A DNA stretch of 8,595 nt from Candidatus Blautia intestinipullorum (GTDB taxonomy: Bacteria; Bacillota; Clostridia; Lachnospirales; Lachnospiraceae): assembly GCA_019120475.1 (NCBI GenBank), contig DWVA01000148.1, positions 1-8,595 of the forward strand, read 5' to 3'. Position numbers and translations under genes: made by a program. Positions 1 to 6,901 of the stretch are shown here, piece after piece. The notes under the pieces are model-generated. The model saw only the letters and a list, made by a program, of their open reading frames with translations, was not told the origin of the DNA and searched no databases. Every line of letters begins with the position of its first letter. The first letter of the stretch is position 1.

Positions 1-42
1 CCCGTACTGTTAGAGCCCCGGTCAATATATCAACCTGATAAA

Positions 43-2202
43 TTATTCCTCTGCTTCCGGATCTTCTGCCGGTTCCGCCGGAATGAAAACTCTGGAATGT
101 TCCTTCTGATCCTTTTTGTTCTTCTTCGCCGCCTCCTGAGCTTCTCTGCAGAATTCCATCTGAGAATTCAGAAGAACTTTTCCTCTCTTATCCTGTTTTT
201 CGTAAGTTCCGTCCGGCTGAAGAATATGCGCTTTCAGCGTGTCTCTCAGTTCCACGTCCAGAACATGGATCACCTGCTTTTTGATCTTCTCATCCTCCAC
301 CGGGAATACGATTTCCACACGGCGGTCAAGATTTCGCGGCATCCAGTCGGCGCTTCCCATGTAAACTTCTTCCATTCCTCCGTTAAAGAAGTAGAAAATA
401 CGGCTGTGCTCCAGAAAATCTCCCACAATAGATCTCACATGGATATTTTCACTGACGCCTGGAATTCCCACCTTGATACAGCAGATTCCTCTGACAACAA
501 GGTCGATCTTTACGCCGCAGGAAGATGCGTAATAAAGAGCCGCCATGATCACCGGATCGCAGAGCGAATTCATCTTTGCCATAATATGAGCCGGAACGCC
601 TTTTTTCGCGTTTTCCGCCTCCCGGTCGATCAGCTCCAGAAATCTGTTTTTCATCCAGATCGGAGCTACGATCAGACGGTTCCATCTCTTCGGCTCTGAA
701 TATCCGGACAGCATATTGAATACTGCCGTAGCATCTTCGCCGTATCTTTCGTCGCAGGTAAAGATACCGCAGTCTGTATAAAGCTTTGCGGTAGAATCAT
801 TGTAGTTTCCGGTGGCCAGATGTACATACCGGCGGATTCCTGTCTCTTCTCTTCTTACCACCAAAGTGATCTTGCTGTGCGTCTTTAAGCCAACCAGACC
901 GTAGATCACATGACAGCCGGCCTTTTCCAGCATTTTCGCCCAGACGATATTATTTTCCTCATCAAACCGCGCCTTCAGTTCCACCAGAACGGAAACCTGT
1001 TTGCCGTTTTCCGCCGCCTGGGCAAGAGCGGCAATAATAGGCGAATTTCCGCTGACGCGGTAAAGAGTCTGCTTGATAGCCAGAACCCCCGGATCCTTTG
1101 CCGCCTGGCGGACAAAGTTTACAACCGGGTCAAAACTCATATACGGGTGATGGAGGAATACGTCTCCCTCACGGATCACATCGAAAATATTTTTGTCATT
1201 CTGGAATTCCGGCACAGGGGCGGGAATATATTTCTTTGCCTTATACTGGTCAAATCCGTCCAGACCGTATACCTTCATCAGCATAGTAAGATCCAGAGGT
1301 CCCTGGATATTAAAAATATCCTCGTTCTTGATATCAAATTCTGTTTTCAGTATTTTCAGAAGGCGCTTGTCCATCTTTTCTTCCGCTTCCAGACGGATAA
1401 CCTCGCCCCACTGACGCTTTTTCAACTGTTTCTGGATCTCTACCAGAAGATCCTCCGCCTCGTCCTCATCAATGGTAAGATCCGCGTTTCTCATAATACG
1501 GTAAGGATGGGCGCACACTACATCGTTGCTGAGAAACAGCTTGCCGATATTCCTCTCGATCACTTCCTCCAGAAGGATCACTGCTTTTGCGCCTGCTTTT
1601 TCAGAAGGGATCTCAATGACTCTCGGAAGCACAGAAGGCACCTGGACGGTAGCGAACTCCAGAACTTCTTTGCCTTTCTTTTTATCTTTTTTGGCGATCA
1701 GCGCGCCAATATTCAAAGTCTTATTCCGGATCAGCGGAAACGGTCTGGAAGAATCCATAGCCATAGGGGTCAGAACCGGATATACGTTGTCCTCAAAATA
1801 CCGGTCCACAAACTCCTTCTGCTTTTCCGAAAGATCTTCATGCTCCGTGATCATATGCAGGCCGGCTTTCTCAAGGGCAGGCACAAGAGAGCGGTTATAA
1901 GTGCTGTACTGCTGGCGCACCAGCTCATGTGTCTGGGCGCTGATCTCCCGAAGCTGTTCCTTGGGCGTCATTCCGGCGATATCCGGTTTTTCGTATCCCG
2001 CATGTACCTGATCCTTCAGAGAAGCCACACGCACCATAAAAAATTCATCCAGATTCGAAGCGGTAATACTCAGGAATTTCAGCCGCTCAAAAAGCGGAAG
2101 ATTTTTGTCCCTGGCTTCGCTTAATACTCTCTCATTGAATTTCAGCCAGCTCAGTTCTCTGTTCACAAAATATTCTGATTTTTCAAATGTCTTTATATCC
2201 AT
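43..2202 (-). CDS. ppk1: Polyphosphate kinase 1 (PPK1)
   Basis: Makes inorganic polyphosphate by moving the terminal phosphate of ATP onto a growing chain, reversibly, through a phosphohistidine. The 719-residue product aligns along its length with the PPK1 family (about 690-720 residues): N-terminal domain with ELSWLKFNERVL (16-27) and SNLDEFF (49-55, adenine-binding Asn50), a middle domain, then two phospholipase D-like catalytic domains. Visible catalytic residues are Arg382 (YRVSG), Arg412 (KARFDEENNI), His442 (LKTHSK, the equivalent of the phosphorylated E. coli His435), His461 (YVHLATGNYN) and His599 (LEHSRIFYF); GSADWMPRNLDRR (616-628) is also intact. The C-terminus (about 690-719) is a charged tail, first lysine-rich then acidic, probably disordered. 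GGGAGGAA at 2206-2213 fixes the ATG at 2202. It is the last visible gene of the pheA operon, 63 nt after ppx, with which it forms a make-and-break pair. All key residues are present, so activity is expected. Confidence 0.98.
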   Translation of the reverse strand: MDIKTFEKSEYFVNRELSWLKFNERVLSEARDKNLPLFERLKFLSITASNLDEFFMVRVASLKDQVHAGYEKPDIAGMTPKEQLREISAQTHELVRQQYSTYNRSLVPALEKAGLHMITEHEDLSEKQKEFVDRYFEDNVYPVLTPMAMDSSRPFPLIRNKTLNIGALIAKKDKKKGKEVLEFATVQVPSVLPRVIEIPSEKAGAKAVILLEEVIERNIGKLFLSNDVVCAHPYRIMRNADLTIDEDEAEDLLVEIQKQLKKRQWGEVIRLEAEEKMDKRLLKILKTEFDIKNEDIFNIQGPLDLTMLMKVYGLDGFDQYKAKKYIPAPVPEFQNDKNIFDVIREGDVFLHHPYMSFDPVVNFVRQAAKDPGVLAIKQTLYRVSGNSPIIAALAQAAENGKQVSVLVELKARFDEENNIVWAKMLEKAGCHVIYGLVGLKTHSKITLVVRREETGIRRYVHLATGNYNDSTAKLYTDCGIFTCDERYGEDATAVFNMLSGYSEPKRWNRLIVAPIWMKNRFLELIDREAENAKKGVPAHIMAKMNSLCDPVIMAALYYASSCGVKIDLVVRGICCIKVGIPGVSENIHVRSIVGDFLEHSRIFYFFNGGMEEVYMGSADWMPRNLDRRVEIVFPVEDEKIKKQVIHVLDVELRDTLKAHILQPDGTYEKQDKRGKVLLNSQMEFCREAQEAAKKNKKDQKEHSRVFIPAEPAEDPEAEE

Positions 2203-2205
2203 AAT

Positions 2206-2213
2206 TTCCTCCC
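2206..2213 (-). promoter_or_regulatory. Ribosome binding site of ppk1
   Basis: GGGAGGAA on the minus strand, with the GGAGG core 5 nt ahead of the ATG. The 63-nt gap between ppx and ppk1 holds this site but no recognisable -35/-10 pair and no terminator hairpin, which supports read-through from ppx. Confidence 0.8.
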
Positions 2214-2265
2214 GGATTTTGTTTGTTTCTTCGTTTCCTCTGCTTTTTCCTTTCAGAGATTCTTG

Positions 2266-3801
2266 TTAAGCTCTTTTCTTTCTTCTGAGTACAAGATGGA
2301 TTCCAAACACTTCTTCAAAGAAGTCTACTTTGTCCTTCAAAAGTCCCAGTTCCAGAGAAATATCCCGGTTAGAGTCGATGATCAGATGCAGTTCCCTGTC
2401 CTTCAGCACAGCCCGGAGTCCCTGTACCTTCTGATAATGGCTCCGGTCCATGGCATTAGCCAGACGAAGGATCGCCGTAAGCTTCGCAACCAGAAGATAT
2501 CTTTCCCTGTCAAGTCCGGCCCCGTCGTCAAAATTTTCATAATAAACAAATTCCGTGGTATTGTAGCGTACTGCGCTGGCGATCACCTGCCGCTCCTCTG
2601 TAGAAAGCCCGATGATCTCTGTGGCCATAATGATCCGGTAGGAACACTCCGCCACATCCGCCATGCTGATATACTTGCCGCAGTCGTGAAGCTGGACGGC
2701 GATCTGAAGAAGCAGCCTTTCTCTGGCTCCCATGCCATGAACCTTTTTCATGCTGTCAAAGATAGCCAGCGCCAGCTTTGTGGTTCCCTGAATATGATTC
2801 TTTCCGCTGGAATACCGCTTTCCGATATTTCTGGAAGCCACCAGAATATCGTTTTCAAAGTTATGGGCACTCTTAATAAATTTTTTCTTTTCTCCGTAAT
2901 CGTATGCGATCCCATCCAGAAGGGACACACCGGGCACCCAGACGGATTCCGCCTGAAAGATATCCAAGAAGCTTTTGCAGATAACCATTGTGGGGACTAT
3001 AAGAGAAGCAAATTCCGGGTCAATGTCCATCTCCGACGCCAGCGTCTGCTCTGTCTTATAAACCGTATCTTCGTAGCGCTTCATAAATTCTTCCATTGTG
3101 ACGATATGCTCTTCTCTCTCTCCGCGGAAGATCGTATCCGACAGGAAGTCGCCCATAAGGATGATATTTTTAATGTCGCGGTCCTTCAGATACAGGCGCT
3201 GGAATGCTGTCAGATCGTTGCGGATAAATTCCAGAATAAGCTGGTCATAATGAATATTTGTCTTTTCCAGTTTTCTGAGGCGCTCACGGATACGCATACT
3301 TCCGATCTTAAGGCTCTGTGTGGAAACCAGGGCGTCTTTGTCAAACAGCGACACCTGGAGGCTTCCTCCTCCGATATCAAGGATCGCCGTACCCTTCTGG
3401 ATCATTTTTTTGAATCCTGCCTCAATGGCCGCAATGGATTTGTAGCCCAGAAAATGCTGTTCCGCGTTGCTTAGGATTTCCACACGGATACCGGTTCTCT
3501 GATAGATCTGCTCAATGATGATCACCGGGTTCACCATTTCACGGAAAGCGCTGGTGGCGCAGGCCCGGTATCCCTCCACGCCAAACTCCTGCATCATCCT
3601 GCTGAAGTCCTTCAGGATCATACAGATTGCGTCAACCATTTCATGATCCAGCCTTCTGGAGGAATAAACTCCCTTTCCGATTTCCAGGCGGTATCTCACA
3701 TGGTTTAATTCCCGGAAGCCTACTTTTTTTGAAAATTCAAATATTTTCATGCTGACTTCATAGGAACCAATGTCAATTGCGGCAAAAACTATTGCTGCCA
3801 T
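2266..3801 (-). CDS. ppx: Ppx/GppA-family phosphatase with C-terminal HD domain (probable exopolyphosphatase)
   Basis: Family role: removal of terminal phosphates from polyphosphate or from pppGpp, using an actin/ASKHA fold. From the ATG at 3801 the protein has 511 residues, the usual size for the long form. It has the first phosphate loop at 10-16 (DIGSYEV), the segment that normally carries the catalytic acid at 110-120 (LSNAEQHFLGY), the second loop at 142-149 (DIGGGSLQ) and a C-terminal HD-type domain (about 315-500). HD metal ligands are probably His336, His372-Asp373 (LHDCGKY) and Asp452. The loops depart from the usual DxGSNS, GxEEA and DIGGGSTE patterns, so the substrate or activity may differ from E. 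coli PPX; see findings. The reading frame is open to 3840, but AGGAAGGAG at 3811-3819 points to the ATG at 3801, which also avoids overlap with the upstream gene. The position just before ppk1 favours a polyphosphate role over a pppGpp role, but this is inference. Confidence 0.9.
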   Translation of the reverse strand: MAAIVFAAIDIGSYEVSMKIFEFSKKVGFRELNHVRYRLEIGKGVYSSRRLDHEMVDAICMILKDFSRMMQEFGVEGYRACATSAFREMVNPVIIIEQIYQRTGIRVEILSNAEQHFLGYKSIAAIEAGFKKMIQKGTAILDIGGGSLQVSLFDKDALVSTQSLKIGSMRIRERLRKLEKTNIHYDQLILEFIRNDLTAFQRLYLKDRDIKNIILMGDFLSDTIFRGEREEHIVTMEEFMKRYEDTVYKTEQTLASEMDIDPEFASLIVPTMVICKSFLDIFQAESVWVPGVSLLDGIAYDYGEKKKFIKSAHNFENDILVASRNIGKRYSSGKNHIQGTTKLALAIFDSMKKVHGMGARERLLLQIAVQLHDCGKYISMADVAECSYRIIMATEIIGLSTEERQVIASAVRYNTTEFVYYENFDDGAGLDRERYLLVAKLTAILRLANAMDRSHYQKVQGLRAVLKDRELHLIIDSNRDISLELGLLKDKVDFFEEVFGIHLVLRRKKRA

Positions 3802-3810
3802 ATATCGTTT

Positions 3811-3819
3811 CTCCTTCCT
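3811..3819 (-). promoter_or_regulatory. Ribosome binding site of ppx (decides the start)
   Basis: AGGAAGGAG on the minus strand, 9 nt before the ATG at 3801. The longer frame starting at 3840 lies inside the 3' end of the AAA+ gene and would add 13 basic and polar residues (MEKVNNNRKEKRY) not expected before the conserved FAAIDIGS start. The start at 3801 is therefore preferred. Confidence 0.8.
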
Positions 3820-3820
3820 G

Positions 3821-5134
3821 TTATTGTTTACCTTCTCCACGTCCCAGCAGATGGTCGATAAACTGCTGGGCGGTTCTTCCTGTCAGTCCTCCGTGAGACA
3901 GTTCCCACTGTCCTGCTTCCAGAAGAAGCTGTTTCTCCGGCATCTCAATTCCATGACGCTTGGCAAGCACTTTAACAATATTCTGGAATTCTTTTCTATC
4001 CGGAGCACCAAAATAAATCCGCTCACCGAAACGGTATACAAGGGAAAGCTTCTCCTGAACAGTATCGGAGGAGTGAAGATCATCCTCATCGGAGAGTTCC
4101 AGCTTGTCTCCCGCCCTCTCCCGCACAAGATGCCTGCGGTTGCTGGTGGCATAGATCAGAATGTTGTCCGGCTTTCTCTCCAGTCCTCCTTCGATCACTG
4201 CTTTCAGATATTTATACTCAATTTCAAATTCCTCAAAGGAAAGATCATCCATATAGATAATAAATTTATAGTTTCTGTCCTTGATCTGGGCGATCACCTG
4301 GTTCAGATCCTGGAACTGATGCTTATAGATCTCGATAATACGAAGCCCGTCCTCGTAATATCTGTTCAGAATCCCCTTTATGCTGGAAGATTTTCCTGTT
4401 CCGGCGTCTCCGAACAGCAGGCAGTTGTTTGCTTTTCTTCCCTGCACAAAAGCCTCTGTATTGGCGATCAGCTTCTGTTTCGGAATCTCATAGCCTACCA
4501 GATCCTCCAGGCGCACATGAGCGATCCTGGTCACCGGAACGATCGCCACCTGTCCGTCCTTATCATGCTCCACGCGGAAAGCTTTATGCAGCCCCAGCTT
4601 TCCTACTCCGAAATCTTTATAGAACTGAACCATATCCTTCATAAATTCCTCTGTATTTTCCGCCATGGCCAAAGTCCGGCTCATCTGGCAGATACGGTCC
4701 CGTATTCTTTTGTTAAACATCTTTCCTGTGTTTTCCGGCGCCTGATAGCTGCACAGCTTACGGCAGCAGGACGTCTGGAACACCTTGTCAAATGCAGTCA
4801 GATCAAAATCATATAATTTTTTAAATATGGAAAAATCATGAAGAGCAAAGTCATTTATCGTGCCCTCTCTCGCTCCCCTGATCTCGCAGGCCGTACTGAA
4901 AGCGTTTTCATGGTTCACAAGAAGAAGGGTCAGATAATTATGCCAGAGATTGCCGGAAAAGCCGTAGGAACCGGCTGTTTCAAGAAGTCCGTTGACACAC
5001 TGATAGAAAACAGACCTGTATTTCTGTATTTCGGAAGGATGATCGTCCAGAACATCCATTAATTCTGTCATTTTATCCAGGATTTCTCCTTTTTCAAAGC
5101 CGCGGTAAAGCACACACTCCTGTATTCCTGTCAT
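3821..5134 (-). CDS. DUF815-family AAA+ ATPase, function unknown
   Basis: A 437-residue predicted cytoplasmic ATP-binding protein. The C-terminal half is a AAA+ module: lead-in VRLEDLVGYEIPK (207-219), Walker A GDAGTGKSS (242-250), Walker B FIIYMDDLSFEE (291-302), sensor 1 ATSNRRH (329-335), a charged segment SDEDDLHSSDTVQEKLSL (348-365) and a sensor 2-like GLTGRTAQQF (416-425). This pattern matches DUF815 ATP-binding proteins, whose cellular role is not known to me. The N-terminal half (1-200) is helical-looking and unlike any domain I recognise; it has a cysteine cluster at 123, 124 and 128. No signal peptide or membrane segment is evident. The start at 5134 is chosen because AGGAGGAAG (5141-5149) precedes it; the frame runs on to 5173 inside pheA. 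It begins 1 nt after the pheA stop, so the two are probably translationally coupled, and ppx follows 19 nt later. ATP-driven remodelling of a partner is the generic AAA+ expectation. Confidence 0.9.
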   Translation of the reverse strand: MTGIQECVLYRGFEKGEILDKMTELMDVLDDHPSEIQKYRSVFYQCVNGLLETAGSYGFSGNLWHNYLTLLLVNHENAFSTACEIRGAREGTINDFALHDFSIFKKLYDFDLTAFDKVFQTSCCRKLCSYQAPENTGKMFNKRIRDRICQMSRTLAMAENTEEFMKDMVQFYKDFGVGKLGLHKAFRVEHDKDGQVAIVPVTRIAHVRLEDLVGYEIPKQKLIANTEAFVQGRKANNCLLFGDAGTGKSSSIKGILNRYYEDGLRIIEIYKHQFQDLNQVIAQIKDRNYKFIIYMDDLSFEEFEIEYKYLKAVIEGGLERKPDNILIYATSNRRHLVRERAGDKLELSDEDDLHSSDTVQEKLSLVYRFGERIYFGAPDRKEFQNIVKVLAKRHGIEMPEKQLLLEAGQWELSHGGLTGRTAQQFIDHLLGRGEGKQ

Positions 5135-5135
5135 T

Positions 5136-6284
5136 TTACGCTTCCTCCTGTTGTCCGTAATTTCCCAGCACACGCATACTGTCCGCTTCCGCCTCCACTC
5201 CTCTCAGAGCGTTCTTGACGGCGGGATCCGCCAGATTTCCCTGGAAGTCCACAAAGAAACGGTACTGCCATGTTTTCCCCGGAATGGGTCTGGATTCGAT
5301 TTTCGTCATGTTCAGTCCATTGTAGATCATATGAGAAAGCATATTGTAGAGAGTTCCGCTCTCATGGGGCAGTTCAAAACAAATGCTGACCTTTTCCGCC
5401 TTTGCCTCATAAACAGGTTTCGGGCTGACAATAATAAAACGGGTAACGTTCTGTCCATTGTGGCAGATATGTTCCGCAAGAACAGAAAGGCCATAAAATT
5501 TTCCCGCTTCGCGGCTTGCCACAGCCGCCTGGCAGGACCTGCCTTCCTCTTTTACCTTTTTTGCCGACGCCGCTGTGTTCTCTGTTTTTACGGTTTCCCA
5601 GTCCGGATGGCTTTCCAGGTACTTTTTGCACTGGGCCAATGCCTGGGGATGGGAATATACCGTAGAGATCTCCTCTATCGAGGTTCCCGGCAGGCCAAGG
5701 AGCACATGATCCGCCCGGATCACCTGTTCTCCCACAATATAGAGCTGATATTCCGTCAAAAGATCATAAATATCCGTCACGATCCCCTGGGTGGAATTTT
5801 CGATAGGAAGCACGCCGTAATCCGCTCTTCCGGAGGCAACTTCCTCCATAGCGTCGCGGAAAGTCTTTACATGGTAGTTTTCGATATCTTCCGGAAAATA
5901 TGCACGCATGGCCGCATAGCTGTACGCGCCTTCCACTCCCTGAAAGACGACTTTTACACCGTTTAGCGGAAGTTTTTCCACCATTGTGTAATCCTGGCCC
6001 GAAGCAGCGCCGTTTGCTGTCAAAAGCTGGTACTGGCGTTTTCTGCTGATCGCCATGATCTGCTGAAAGATCTCCTGCACACCCAAAGCGTTAAAACTGC
6101 TGTGCGCCTGGGCTCTGAGCGTTTTCAGCTTTTCCTGCTCTCTTTTGGAATCCAGCACCTCTTTTCCCGTATGTATCTTGTATTCTGCCACTTCCTCGCT
6201 GACTTTCATCCGTTTCTCAAACAGCTTTACGATCTCGCTGTCTATCCTGTCTATCTCTTTTCTGCATTCCTGCAAATCTGTCAT
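5136..6284 (-). CDS. pheA: Bifunctional chorismate mutase / prephenate dehydratase (P-protein)
   Basis: Converts chorismate to prephenate and then phenylpyruvate, the committed branch to phenylalanine. The 382-residue product has three domains: an AroQ-type chorismate mutase (1-90; Arg8, Arg25, Lys36, Asp45, Arg48 and Glu49 match the E. coli active-site positions), a prephenate dehydratase (about 110-290; FQGVEGAYS at 114-122, GVLPIENSTQG at 157-167, and the TRF motif at 281-283 with catalytic Thr281), and a C-terminal ACT domain (298-378) with GTLYNML (310-316) and ESRP (330-333), the phenylalanine-binding signature. End-product inhibition by phenylalanine is therefore expected. The frame is open to 6332, but that upstream part overlaps the promoter -10 box; CTGGAGGAAG at 6294-6303 indicates the ATG at 6284. 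It is the first gene of the operon, with a predicted leader of only about 30 nt, leaving no room for a T-box or peptide attenuator. Confidence 0.98.
   Translation of the reverse strand: MTDLQECRKEIDRIDSEIVKLFEKRMKVSEEVAEYKIHTGKEVLDSKREQEKLKTLRAQAHSSFNALGVQEIFQQIMAISRKRQYQLLTANGAASGQDYTMVEKLPLNGVKVVFQGVEGAYSYAAMRAYFPEDIENYHVKTFRDAMEEVASGRADYGVLPIENSTQGIVTDIYDLLTEYQLYIVGEQVIRADHVLLGLPGTSIEEISTVYSHPQALAQCKKYLESHPDWETVKTENTAASAKKVKEEGRSCQAAVASREAGKFYGLSVLAEHICHNGQNVTRFIIVSPKPVYEAKAEKVSICFELPHESGTLYNMLSHMIYNGLNMTKIESRPIPGKTWQYRFFVDFQGNLADPAVKNALRGVEAEADSMRVLGNYGQQEEA
5141..5149 (-). promoter_or_regulatory. Ribosome binding site of the AAA+ gene, inside the 3' end of pheA
   Basis: AGGAGGAAG on the minus strand lies within the last codons of pheA, with the AGGAGG core 9 nt before the ATG at 5134. 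The pheA stop codon (5136-5138) falls between this site and the start, an arrangement typical of termination-reinitiation coupling. Confidence 0.8.
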
Positions 6285-6293
6285 TTGTATTTT

Positions 6294-6302
6294 CTTCCTC
6301 CA
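6294..6302 (-). promoter_or_regulatory. Ribosome binding site of pheA (decides the start)
   Basis: TGGAGGAAG on the minus strand, about 9-12 nt before the ATG at 6284 depending on the register counted. It lies downstream of the predicted transcription start (about 6316), whereas the alternative ATG at 6332 lies upstream of it. Confidence 0.8.
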
Positions 6303-6322
6303 GTTGCTGTTCTCTTCTGATA

Positions 6323-6351
6323 AATATAGCATTTGTGTATTGTTTTTTCAA
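6323..6351 (-). promoter_or_regulatory. Sigma-A promoter of the pheA operon
   Basis: Minus strand: -35 TTGAAA (6346-6351), 17-nt spacer, -10 TATATT (6323-6328). Five of six bases match the -35 consensus and five of six the -10 consensus, with ideal spacing. The transcription start is expected near 6316, giving a leader of about 30 nt before pheA. It is the only good promoter I see for the four-gene operon. Confidence 0.8.
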
Positions 6352-6367
6352 GGGCAGGCAATACTAT
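6340..6367 (+). promoter_or_regulatory. Weak candidate promoter for the small membrane-protein gene
   Basis: Plus strand: -35 TTGTTT (6340-6345), 16-nt spacer, -10 TACTAT (6362-6367); predicted start near 6374. The boxes are weaker than those of the opposing pheA promoter, whose -35 box lies inside this spacer. Other -10-like sequences nearby, such as TAAAAT at 6386-6391, lack a partner -35 box. Confidence 0.4.
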
Positions 6368-6427
6368 ATGACAGTTAAATTTATGTAAAATCCAAGGTTT
6401 GCGCTTATCTGTCAGGAGGTATTTTTA

Positions 6428-6814
6428 ATGAAGCATAACTTTTTACTCTGCGGTTCTCTGGGCTGGTGTCTGGAGATTTTCTGGACCGGCTTCCACGCAC
6501 TTCTCGCCGGCCAGTTTACCATGATGGGAAAAACTTCTCTTCTCATGTTTCCCATCTACGGCTGCGCGGCGGTGATCGCTCCCGTATACCGGAAGATTTC
6601 CGCCGTCCCTGCAGTATTCCGGGGCTGCCTGTATGCCGCCGGAATTTTCGCGGCGGAATTTTCCACAGGAAGTCTCCTGAAGCATTTCGGGATCTGTCCC
6701 TGGGACTACACAGGCACCCCTTTTCATGTAAAAGGCGTGATCCGTCTGGATTATGCCCCTGTGTGGTTTGTCACAGGACTTCTTTTCGAGAAAATACTTA
6801 CGAAATCTTCTTGA
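6428..6814 (+). CDS. Small membrane protein, CmpB / putative ABC-transporter type IV-like
   Basis: A 128-residue hydrophobic protein with about four membrane segments (roughly 4-27, 37-55, 62-84 and 107-122). AGGAGGT at 6414-6420, 7 nt upstream, supports the ATG. Recognisable elements are GWCLEIFW near the N-terminus (12-19), FPIYG (41-45), an in-membrane glutamate (AAEFSTG, 75-81), CPWDYTG (90-96) and GVIRLDYAPVWF (103-114). These recall the integral membrane family annotated as putative ABC-transporter type IV (CmpB, PF06541), common in Clostridia. No ATP-binding partner is encoded next to it, and the family name is not proof of transport. It is divergent from pheA and lies 87 nt before pyrB, which has its own promoter overlapping this gene's end. 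The assignment comes from motif memory, so the family call is moderate; that it is a real gene is more certain. Confidence 0.68.
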   Translation: MKHNFLLCGSLGWCLEIFWTGFHALLAGQFTMMGKTSLLMFPIYGCAAVIAPVYRKISAVPAVFRGCLYAAGIFAAEFSTGSLLKHFGICPWDYTGTPFHVKGVIRLDYAPVWFVTGLLFEKILTKSS

Positions 6815-6839
6815 AAAAAAGCACAGTCTATTATATGAT
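6811..6839 (+). promoter_or_regulatory. Sigma-A promoter of pyrBI
   Basis: Plus strand: -35 TTGAAA (6811-6816), 17-nt spacer, -10 TATGAT (6834-6839); five of six consensus bases in each box. The -35 box overlaps the TGA stop (6812-6814) of the upstream membrane-protein gene. The start is expected near 6846, giving a leader of about 55 nt before pyrB. Confidence 0.75.
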
Positions 6840-6850
6840 GATGGGAAGAG

Positions 6851-6876
6851 AACTTAGGGAATCTTTCTTTTAAGTT
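6851..6876 (+). promoter_or_regulatory. Imperfect hairpin in the pyrBI leader
   Basis: AACTTAGGGAA (6851-6861) can pair with TTCTTTTAAGTT (6865-6876) around a TCT loop, with two G-U pairs and one bulged T. It begins a few nucleotides after the predicted transcription start and ends 14 nt before the GGAGGT ribosome binding site (6891-6896). It is AU-rich and not followed by a clean T-run, so it does not look like a terminator. A 5'-protecting or weak regulatory element is possible. Confidence 0.4.
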
Positions 6877-6901
6877 TCTATTTCAAAATGGGAGGTACCA
6901 T

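Noticed and set aside
1..42. Possible terminator after ppk1
   Set aside because: No complete hairpin or T-run is visible in these 42 nt; a stem could only be completed outside the window.
910..2124. A 404-codon open frame on the plus strand, antisense to ppk1
   Set aside because: It lies wholly inside a clear PPK1 gene, has no convincing ribosome binding site, and its translation has no recognisable domain. It is a by-product of codon bias on the opposite strand.
2263..3474. A 403-codon open frame on the plus strand, antisense to ppx
   Set aside because: It is fully covered by the ppx frame, has no family resemblance and no upstream signals.
3770..4816. A 348-codon open frame on the plus strand, antisense to the AAA+ gene
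   Set aside because: The opposite strand carries complete Walker A and B motifs in a contiguous gene; this frame has no motif of its own.
6285..6427. Possible T-box or peptide attenuator controlling pheA
   Set aside because: The predicted leader is only about 30 nt and holds no terminator hairpin or Phe-rich leader peptide.
6466..6873. A 135-codon plus-strand frame overlapping the small membrane-protein gene
   Set aside because: It has no ribosome binding site, an arginine-rich out-of-frame composition, and runs through the pyrBI promoter; the 6428-6814 frame has a strong AGGAGGT and membrane-like segments.
6840..6901. PyrR-dependent or pyrBI-type U-tract attenuator ahead of pyrB
   Set aside because: The leader is short, lacks a terminator with a T-run, and shows no sequence like the PyrR binding loop; only a weak AU hairpin is present.
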